Assembly (NCBI GenBank): GCA_040954595.2
Contig: CM082578.2
Span: forward strand, 4,402,001 to 4,466,000
Direction of reading: 5' to 3'
From: Balanoglossus misakiensis
Taxonomy: Eukaryota > Hemichordata
DNA length: 64,000 bases
Positions 56,298 through 64,000 of this stretch are shown here, in pieces. The first letter of the stretch is position 1, and each line of letters begins with the position of its first letter. The translations under genes and the position numbers were made by a program. The notes beneath the pieces are model-generated. The model saw only the letters and a list, made by a program, of their open reading frames with translations, had not been told where the DNA came from and searched no databases.

Positions 56298-56921
56298 AAA
56301 ATCCACCACCCACCCCACCTCCAGAAATCAAATGTCCTCCAACCGTGATTGAGGTGGACAAAAAATACATACCAGTAAATAGTCCAACACCACCACCAGC
56401 GAGTATCAGCCCCGTTGTGAGTAAGGCCCCGATGATAACCTTCCCCCGCCGTTTTTGGCCCGTGTTGACATTTGTCTGTGGAGCAAACCCAATAATTATA
56501 TATATTAAGATACAGGAACCACATACGTTCATTTAAAAATGAACAATAGCATGAAAAAAGTTTAAAAAGAGCGACTTTATCTCTTTAAGGTATGTTTGAA
56601 ATTACTCGTGAGGACTATTTTGCTCCGACTGAAGTAGTTTGATGTAACCTATTAAATTCTTTCAGAAATTGTTTTTGACTGAGCGATTAAAACTGCCTAA
56701 TTAATACCGCAGAAATATTTTCTCAGGTTTGGTACGACGTCGTCCTAAATCCGAAGACAGCTTTATGTTTACCACGGCGAATATCTTCATAAACAAACAT
56801 TTCATATCACGCAGTTATTACAGGCAGATGGTATGCAACTACAATTTTTGTACGTTTCAAGTCTATAATCGCGCGTTTCACTTACCTTATCCCTAAATGG
56901 TGCTACTTTACTGCGTTTCAT
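56298..56921 (-). pseudogene. Host gene for small glycine-rich membrane protein, disrupted by BEL/Pao
   Basis: Exon 1 (56,921-56,886) encodes MKRSKVAPFRDK and ends with a perfect GTAAGTG donor. Exon 2 begins after CTCCACAG at 56,475, phase 0, and continues TNVNTGQKRRGKVIIGALLT, then hydrophobic glycine-rich segments including LILAGGGVGLFTG and LISGGGVGGG. The exon is cut at 56,298 by the BEL 3' LTR and resumes at 46,460. The intact protein would be about 105 residues with a basic N-terminus and one or two membrane spans, if the TAG at 46,351 is the stop. The family is not recognised. Exon borders, phase and frame through the empty site all agree, so I consider it a real gene or recent pseudogene. 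Confidence 0.6.
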
Positions 56922-57962
56922 CGCGGAAGTGAAATAAATCCTGTTTCGTCCCCTTCCTTTCTATCACAGTGCTTCACTTTTGAGGAGCTTCTCTGACCTG
57001 GGTCGACGTCGGCAAGTCTCGCGATATCAAACAAGTGCATCTAGTTTTATTCTCTGTTTTCAAAGTGACCCGCAGCACATTTAGAATATTGCAAAGACTG
57101 GGTAGGTTTTGAGGGCTATGGTGTTTATTGTCTGTCACCGACGGTCATACCACTTTGAACACAGGAAAAATAACTTTGGGCAGAAAAACGTAGCCAGGCA
57201 ACACAAAATTTCTTAAGAATTGTATAAAACGTTCATTTGTTCAGGTATAAGTATCTTAGTATGAACTAGTGGAACACTATTCACTATTTTAAAAAGAACA
57301 TAGCCCAGCGTGTCATGTTTCAATTGAGACTACCGTGTATTGGGTAGAATGCCTCATAATACTTACTAGAGCTATTCCTTGGGTAATTGAATAGTATAAA
57401 TATAATGCGCTCTGACAAATGAGAGGATTGGAGGTTTACCTGTTCATTCTTTTCCACCTACTTATTACAGTAAGCCACGCAAGAAGGCATGCTTTCATGG
57501 TACAATGAGGTTTAAAATAGTGTTAAAAATTTGCCACAGGCCTGCCTACTCAAGTTGCTCGCTTCAGTAATCCCCAATGTTCTGTTACGGCTGGTCCGGT
57601 TGGTACTTTAACTTTGCAGTAGCAAAGAGGTGCGGGATCTACCAAAATAGAGACGGTTGTCTGCAAGATGGTTGTTCTACTCAAAGCAAGAAATTACAGA
57701 GTTTATATGTCTTTGAGAAAGAAGAGAAATCAAAGATTCATCCTAGCGTGATCCTCATTGTCCAATTACAACTTTACAACACATCGGCATATTCTTGATT
57801 GTCCAATTACAAAATTATTACACAATAAAATGTCCTTCGGATTGGCTGTCGGTTCTCAAAGAAGAAATTATCTCTGTCAAGATCAAGACCACCAGTCTTT
57901 TCATATATTCCATCTTTTGTTATCGTTAGTCTTGTTTTAACTTATAGTTAATACCGTTATAC
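56922..57962. other. Promoter side of disrupted gene and possible gypsy 3' LTR
   Basis: No exon recognised. The part next to 57,963 should include the 3' LTR of the minus-strand gypsy element, but its partner lies outside the window, so the LTR borders cannot be set. TCCAATTACAA is repeated at 57,759 and 57,800. Confidence 0.35.
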
Positions 57963-57992
57963 TTTCTCTTTAAGGGGGTGAGCCGTACTCAA

Positions 57993-58562
57993 TTATGGCG
58001 TCCCGTACACTACGACTATAGTATCTTTCCTCTCCATGGGAATATGGACTTTTGATTTTACGTCCTTAGTTTCCCTTACGCGAGGAGTTTTAGAGGCAAC
58101 CGCCGAAACAGAAGCGGCTGTTTTTGGTGGTAGAGGAGGTGGAGGTGGCGGAGGGGGTGGAGGGAGCGGCCCCTCCTCAATGAATGGTAAATTTCTGTAA
58201 CCCTTCATTGGTTGGACTTCCGATTCGATTTTTACGATACCTATTTGAGCCTTGTGGGTTGTTATATTCCGATAAGAGTGTCCGTCCTTGTCGTCGTCGG
58301 TATCGTCAGTGGATACATTGCGGTATCGTGGCTGCTTGTCAAGTACCTCTTCAGGGTATTTTAGGTGTTTGGGGATGCGACGTTGGATTTTCCGTCGCTG
58401 TTTATGGATGTGGGGTTCGTCGTCGTGTCCGTAGTGGAAAGGTGTAACATCACTTTCTAGGTCAGAAACTGAACGACAAGCTGGTGGTAGAATACCGAAA
58501 GCTCGTCGGAGATGAGCAATTCCTCGACTTATTTCAAGTAACTCTAGATGAACAGTCTGCAA
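57993..58562 (-). pseudogene. Gypsy 3' frame: basic and proline-rich C-terminal region
   Basis: The frame is 189 codons, rich in Asp/His/Lys/Arg with a run of about ten prolines near residue 140. It follows the envelope-like frames and could be their cytoplasmic tail or a separate small ORF. No domain recognised. Confidence 0.5.
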
Positions 58563-58630
58563 CCTAGAAGTAGGGGTTTGGGAATCGATGATTTTAATCT
58601 CAAAGTATATGGAATGTTGAGAATAACCCG

Positions 58631-60735
58631 CTAAGAGGCGTATAACCGAAGGGAAGGTAATGGAAGAGACCTTAGTTGGCGATAAGTGAAGTATGGTAAA
58701 CGTATTTTACTTTTCATCTCCAAATCATTGGTGATCAAAGGATTAGCACCATCACACTGAATAACCTGCAGTGGAGACCATGAAATCTGCAAATAATTTG
58801 ACAACAATGATTTCTCCGAGATAGTCAAACTATTCGATGTGAGTGATGGCGTTCGAACCGAACATGGAGAGTAACGGATGGTGTCAATGAAAAGTAGAAT
58901 GGTTTCTGTGTTCGATGCCAATTCTAAGTAGATGTTGGCCTTAGGGGAATTACGGCATATGAATGGGTTCTTGACAAAATGCCCGAAAAGGTATTTACGT
59001 CCTTGGATGAGAGCCAACCTCAACACTGTGTATGTTATGACAAGGACAATGATAGCGAGAATAACAGTTCTAAGCGTCTGCAAGTCAACGGAAAGGTGTG
59101 ATGCGAAGTCAAACTGAGTTGTCCAATCTGTTACAGGCATGTTGGTTGTATCCCAATTGAGAAATTGCGGTGGGGTTGCAGCATGAACCACTTTGGGTAA
59201 TTTTAATATCATTACAGCAAGTGCCAACTTTCGTATGCGGAGAAAAAGATAGATCTGGAACAGTAAAGATAGTCCTATAACAACAACTGCAGGAATTGCA
59301 AGTTTCATAGAAAAGGAATTAGTTAATATGTCTGTCCAATCATAAGAGAAGGCAGCCTCATCTATAGGGCTAATGAATGTTTGTTCATGGTCTTTGATAA
59401 CCTGAGGTGCCCTTTTTGAGTCAACCTTAACATTCTTGTCGACATTAGTGAATGATTCCATTGTTGTTGCAATACCAATGCATTAGGAAGTTGTGTGATC
59501 CAAGGCTTATTAAAAGTAGAAATACCAGAAAAATTACCAAGGGCTTTCATAGGATAGAAAGAGTTAAGATAGACAATATTGGCTGCATGAACCACCGAAA
59601 TAGAAGAGTTCGGCTGACAAGTTGTGATTACAGCAGGTAAATAGAAATCAGCGGAATGTAATTCGCAATCACAAGGAACGTCAACAATGCAAGTTACATT
59701 TTCGAAGAGGAACTATGTATTGATTATTAATTTCAAATCATCAGTGGAACCTTCAATCAAAGCCTTGGATTCAGTGAGTTGAATGACGCGTGATGTCTTT
59801 TCCGGAAGAAGAGTCAATGATGTTTGACAATGTGCCTCTATACCAGTCACATTGTCTCGAAACAGATGCCAACTACAACGATCAAATTCCTTTTTATAGA
59901 CTTGAAAAGGTGTAATGCACCGCTTCACCTTACCACCAGTACAACGTGAAAATTGATCACTTGTCAATTCAAAGTAAATGGATCCGTCAGTCGCCACACC
60001 AAAATATGAAGGTAACTCCTGGATTTCAGTGACCCCATTATCAAACACAGATTCTGACTGTCTGGAACCAAAGGAATCAGGGAGATGAACCGGAAAAGAC
60101 AAAACCCTATACAATTGGTGAAATAGTGTCCATCTTGGTTAATGGAACAGTTAACTTGATGTATAAATTGGCACTTGTATGATGAAACATTATTTGTCCT
60201 TGTTCATAATAATATTTTGGATGTGTATGAGCGATATGGAAGTGAGGGTATTTGCGGTTGAGAACGTTAGTTATGGATTGAAGTGCCCGTCGGATGTCCG
60301 ATGTACTGACCAACTCGGGAGGCAAATGACCTAATACTCAGGTTTTTAAGGCAGCTAACCTTCCCTCAGCTAGAAATAGTAATCTCAACAAATAAGTGGT
60401 CCTACGGTTTAATTCAATGTATGTGTGTAATACATCGTGTATTAAGTTAATTTCGTCCGCTATTATTAATTGGTCCTCAGCCCCCATACTAATATAATCC
60501 CTCAGTGATTCTACAGTTAATGTCAAGGCCATTACTGTACTATGGGTCTCACTAAAAGATTGCCATAAGTTATCAATCCTATTATTAGTAAGTTGAACAA
60601 CGGTATTTAAACCCTTTTCAAAATTCAAAATAAACCGTTTGTTCTTATTGACAGCCTTTTCTGCTTGCTGTACGTGTTGGGCCAAAATTTTGACATCTTT
60701 TGACGTGGCTGTCCCAAATAAGGATTTTGCCTATT
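58631..60735 (-). pseudogene. Envelope-like glycoprotein region of gypsy element (frameshifted)
   Basis: Consecutive frames read as one damaged membrane glycoprotein: 60,735-60,338 (an FGTA-type motif followed by a coiled-coil segment), 60,325-60,107, 60,114-59,713 (two CxnC segments), about 59,700-59,362, and 59,461-58,631. The last has two hydrophobic spans of about 25 residues, at about residues 52-76 and 130-155 of that frame. The FGTA motif plus coiled coil resembles the fusion-protein-like envelopes of insect errantiviruses, from memory of the family. The N-terminal part is missing because the region is joined directly to the chromodomain. Several frameshifts rule out a functional product. 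Confidence 0.6.
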
Positions 60736-60972
60736 TGAATACCCCTTCCACTTTATTAAATATTGTAACTTCCCATTTCTATAACGTCCTTTTAAGACTC
60801 TTTCAACTTCGTAATAAGAGTCAGACGAAGTATCGCTAGCTTGGTTATTGGAATCGTCCGATTCCGTATCTGAAGAATGACGTGAATCATTCTGTGTATG
60901 TGAATTAATGTCTGATTGCTCAACCCTAGAAGGAATTTCATTACTAGATTTGTTGGTATGCGAGAATGGCAA
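60735..60972 (-). pseudogene. Gypsy integrase C-terminal chromodomain (truncated)
   Basis: After an Asp/Ser/Asn-rich linker the frame shows YEVERVLKG and YLIKWKGYSNRQN, the chromodomain core with the aromatic cage region that binds methylated histone tails and directs integration. The TWEP half that should follow is replaced by the envelope frame, which indicates a deletion junction near 60,735. A frameshift at about 60,972 separates it from the integrase core. Confidence 0.8.
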
Positions 60973-60974
60973 TG

Positions 60975-62049
60975 GCTCATTCTCCTCTTCTCTTCTAATT
61001 CTGATGATGAAGATGAAGAGTTAAACTCTGATGGCCTGAGATAAGCTCGTTTAAGCCTATTAGCATGGATGACCTTGCGATAATTCTTATTGCTATGTAA
61101 GTGTCTTAATTTATAATTCCATGGGGAAACTGCTTCTGAAATTATGTACGGACCCGTCCATTTATGTACAAACTTCTTATTAACCCCGGGCTTAACAGCA
61201 GGTGTATACAAATAAACAGGATCCCCCACTTTAAGAGTCTGTGACCGCTTGATATTTTGATCATAGCGGTCTTTCATATTCTGCTGATATCTATCTATGT
61301 TTTGTTTGGCGTATCGATGAACTATGTCCCTTTTAGTGGCTAAGTGTTTAAGGTGTGTATCTATATTGCTTGTCCTACCCTCCACTGGTTGGAATTCAAC
61401 ATCCATAGGCAATGTGAGATGTCGACCGTAGAGTAGAAAATATGGACTATAGCCACTAGACTCTTGAGGACTGACTCTGTAAGCAAAAAGCACTGAGCTG
61501 AGGTACCTATCCCAATCCTTCTGTTTACTGTCAACAAACATGGACAACATGTCAACAAGGCAACCGTTGAATCTCTCTGTGAGACCGTTAGTCTGTGGGC
61601 GATAAGGGGTGGAAACTTTCCTTTGAATGTTGAAGAATTTACAAGTTTCCTGAACTACTTGAGACAAAAAATTCGATCCCTGATCACTCATCAAAACTCT
61701 TGGACTGCCATAAGTAGCGATGACTTCATCAAACAAGACCTTAGCAACTGTCTCAGCTCGTGCATTTCGTAATGGATATGCTATTGGGAATTTAGAAAAG
61801 TAATCAGTGAGTACTAGAATGTACTTATGACCATCATAAGTTCTGGGGAGTGGCCCCACAATATCCATATCCCAAGGTCCTGAAACTGGAATAGGTAACA
61901 ACTTGTCATGTGTAGGGGGCGTGGCTCGTTTTCTTTGTGCGCACGTCTTAACGTACATGTTAACGTCCCGAGGCATTCGTTCCCAAAAATATCTCTGCCT
62001 CAGAACTCCTAACGTCTTGGTATACCCTAAATGTCCCCCCAAAACACAA
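60975..62049 (-). pseudogene. Gypsy integrase catalytic core
   Basis: GGHLGYTKTLGVLRQRYFW gives the second half of the zinc region's His part; the Cys pair is reduced to TCAQRK, so one Cys-x2-Cys turn appears deleted. The core has WDMDIVGPLP (Asp), VLMSDQGSNF (Asp) and TNGLTERFNG (Glu), with 35 residues between the last two: a D,D35E integrase. A GPY/F-like region (VHKWTGPYIISEAV) follows. The frame is open to about 60,975. Confidence 0.85.
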
Positions 62050-63040
62050 TCATTATTATTATTATTATATTTTATTTAAAGAGGGTAATCGGATTACAAA
62101 TGAATTGTAATTTACATCAGGGCCCTCATGAAAAAAAAATACAATTTCATATAAATAGTGAATCGTAAATACACAACTGAAACAAAAGACAAAAAAAGGG
62201 CGAGGACATAGATAAATGAAAGAATAAATAAATAAATAAATGAGAAATCCAATCAAACAATAAGCTATCCATCCAAATCTGAACCTTCATTACAAAACTT
62301 CGTAAAAAGGTAACTGTACAATGCTGATTTAAATGATGATAAACTTGCATGGTTACGGATATACATGTATACAGGAATTGTGTTCCAAGTTTTTGCAGCT
62401 CGATAGGCAAACGACCTTTGACCCATGGCAGTCCTGAACCTTGGTGGGTAGAGGTCACCGGCGCTGACACTTCGAGTATTTAAACGATTCATTTCTGAGA
62501 GAGGTCGGAAAAGATCCCTAATATAGTTGGGTGCCAGGTCATTTAGAGCTTTGAAAGTCATAATAGCCGTGAAATATACAATGCGAAAATCAAATTTCTA
62601 GTCGAAAGGTTTTTACAAAGATTGTTGATGTGGTCGTCCCAACTTAACATGTTGTCAATTTGAATACCAAGTAACTTGTGGGTAGTGACATTGTCAATTT
62701 GAGTGCCATTAATAAGAACACGAAACGTAATGTCAGAGTCAAAGAACACTCTGATTTTGGGACACGATGCAATAACCATACACTTTGTTTTTGTAGTATT
62801 TATAGCCATGTTATTGTTGTGAACCCAGTGTGAGACAGGGAGGAGATCACCATTCATACCACTTTCAATGTGTTTGATATCAATGCCAGAAACACACATG
62901 GTCTGGTCGTCGGCAAACATATTCAAACTTCCCGACATGAGGCAGAGTGGAAGATCATTGATGAACATTAAAAATAAGAGTGGTCCTAAAATAGAGCCTT
63001 GAGGTACACCGCTTGTCATTGGCATAACGTCAGAGCCCCC
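62050..63040 (-). mobile_element. 5'-truncated LINE nested in the gypsy integrase region
   Basis: The minus strand reads RT from TSGVPQGSILGPLLFLMFIN (63,025) through the catalytic FADDQTM box, then a C-terminal part (62,561-62,265) with NDLAPNYIRDL and AAKTWNTIP, and ends with an (AAT)n tail at 62,051-62,075. This is the 3' third of a CR1/L2-like LINE. G-rich words (AAGGGGGG and TTGGGGGG) flank it and may be a short target duplication. It splits the gypsy integrase between RNYVLRG and GGHLGYT. Confidence 0.85.
62265..63025 (-). pseudogene. LINE reverse transcriptase fragment
   Basis: Two frames (63,025-62,558 and 62,561-62,265) cover the RT palm from the GVPQGSILGP motif, the FADD catalytic box, the thumb (NTTKTKCMV) and the conserved C-terminal region. 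A frameshift near 62,560 separates them. No endonuclease part is present because of 5' truncation. Confidence 0.8.
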
Positions 63041-63477
63041 CTTAAGACATAATTTCGTAAAGATTTAGGTATTACGACCTGCCTAACACAGTCAAGTTTA
63101 TCAGTTGATTTCCCCGTGGGTTTCCAAAAATGATACAAAACCCCGTCAACAATGTCATAATTTGGAGCCATATTAACGAATTTACGAGCTAGCTTGGGAT
63201 CGGTAAGCAATTCATCATTCTCTAAATAATTGAGAAATTTACTTAGATAACTATCCCTTCTTTGCTCTCCCTTCATCTGTGATTGAACCTCTTCATCAAA
63301 TGTATCCTCGATTTGTGACTGAGAGGAATTATCGGAGCTACGAGTTAAAGTCCCGTACCCTGAGATGGCCTCAGTATTAGGAGAATCATTAACCCCAGGT
63401 TCTGTGTGATGCCCTATCTCAACATTATTTACACCAAGCGAATATAATAGCTCAGTATTTACAGACTTATCTAACAT
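63030..63477 (-). pseudogene. Gypsy RNase H-integrase linker
   Basis: The frame carries an acidic linker, then LNYLENDELLTDPKLARKFV, DIVDGVLYHFW and VIPKSLRNYVLRG, the segment just before the integrase zinc finger in Ty3/gypsy elements. It is cut by the nested LINE. Confidence 0.7.
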
Positions 63478-63490
63478 TACGATTTGGCTA

Positions 63491-64000
63491 TTAAGTTTGT
63501 AGTTTCTCGGGTGCCTGCTCTAAGTCAGTTACGTCAGACTTGTACCCTTCACACTGAGGATAAGGTGGCCTTGACAACCCGTCAGCATTCATATGTTTCC
63601 TACCAGGTCTATAAATAATTTCATAGTCGTATTGTTGCATAGGCATGATCCAACGACCAATACGGCCTTTAGGTATTTTCTGTTTGAATATGTATGTTAA
63701 ATTGGAATGGTCCGTTACTATGGTGATATGATTATTACGAATGTATGGGTCACAATAACGAATGGCATGGACTACCGCCAATGCTTCCATTTCGGTTACT
63801 GAATAATTTCGTTCGTGACAATTTAAACTTCTCCCGCCATACAAAATAACTCGTTCAATACCATCCTGTTGCTGTGCCAACACAAAACCAAGTGCATGAG
63901 TGGAACAATCCGTATAAACAATGAAATCTTTACTGGAATCAGGATACCCCAATATCGGTGCTTCGCGTAAAACCTGTTTCAACTGTTGGAATGCAGCTTC
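63491..64000 (-). pseudogene. Gypsy RNase H domain (continues beyond window)
   Basis: Motifs: VYTDCSTHALGFVLAQQ (Asp), NYSVTEMEALAVVHAIRY (Glu), IVTDHSNLTYIF (Asp) and GRKHMNADGLSRPP at the end. These are the active-site and terminal motifs of the Ty3/gypsy RNase H. The upstream end (LREAPILGYPD) is the tether from RT, which lies outside the window. The frame is open here, but downstream parts of the element are broken. Confidence 0.9.

Larger units (their letters stand above)
57963..64000 (-). mobile_element. Ty3/gypsy element with chromodomain and envelope-like region (partial, decayed)
   Basis: Reading right to left on the minus strand: RNase H (64,000-63,491), integrase N-terminal region (63,477-63,030), integrase core (62,049-60,975), chromodomain (60,972-60,735), envelope-like frames (60,735-58,631) and a proline-rich/basic frame (58,562-57,993). 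A purine tract AAAGAGAAAG on the minus strand at 57,963-57,972 could be the polypurine tract. The 5' LTR, gag and most of RT are outside the window. Frameshifts and a nested LINE make it inactive. Confidence 0.85.

Overview
The window is eukaryotic animal DNA. Protein-coding pieces are short, separated by introns with GT..AG borders, and surrounded by retrotransposons and many small inverted-repeat transposons. The gene content suggests a marine invertebrate, most likely an invertebrate deuterostome such as an amphioxus or hemichordate: a histamine N-methyltransferase-like gene, a hevein-like plus PAN/Apple secreted protein, BEL/Pao and chromodomain Ty3/gypsy elements, CR1/L2-like LINEs, and frequent acatgtacatgta words. 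The species assignment is inference.

Layout. Bases 1-26,200 look like non-coding intergenic or intronic DNA with two MITE-like elements (1993-2113, 2950-3252), microsatellites and one weak candidate exon (5774-5922). Bases 26,200-27,312 are a large palindromic element whose arms carry four CTCF-type consensus sites. Bases 28,870-31,056 hold two decayed coding relics: a large ORF family I recall from invertebrate genomes, and a Ty3/gypsy reverse transcriptase. Bases 31,984-35,815 hold a foldback element with a 13-bp target duplication, followed by a LINE with an intact 932-codon endonuclease/reverse transcriptase ORF.

Host genes lie in 37-57 kb. A three-exon, 293-aa histamine N-methyltransferase-like gene (+, 37,209-38,676) faces a six-exon modular secreted-protein gene (-, 44,922 to 39,753). 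The modular gene has a signal peptide, four copies of an unnamed four-cysteine module, a PAN/Apple domain and a hevein-like domain; every internal intron is phase 1. A third host gene (-, exon 1 at 56,886-56,921) encodes a small glycine-rich membrane protein. Its second exon is split by a BEL/Pao retrotransposon.

That BEL/Pao element (46,461-56,297) has two 305-bp LTRs and an AAAATC target duplication. It was itself bombarded: an 841-bp foldback (49,941-50,781), a 1.25-kb TA-flanked foldback (51,876-53,130), and a cluster with a 211-bp MITE, a third foldback and a second near-identical inverted copy of the 1.25-kb element (54,000-55,258). Empty-site reconstruction works at several of these junctions, so the order of insertion can be read directly.

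The right end (57,963-64,000, minus strand) is the 3' two thirds of a Ty3/gypsy element with RNase H, integrase, chromodomain and a frameshifted envelope-like region. A 5'-truncated LINE is nested in its integrase zinc-finger region. The most interesting items are the modular gene, the BEL-split host gene, the nested foldback cluster, the CTCF-motif palindrome and the chromodomain-plus-envelope gypsy element.
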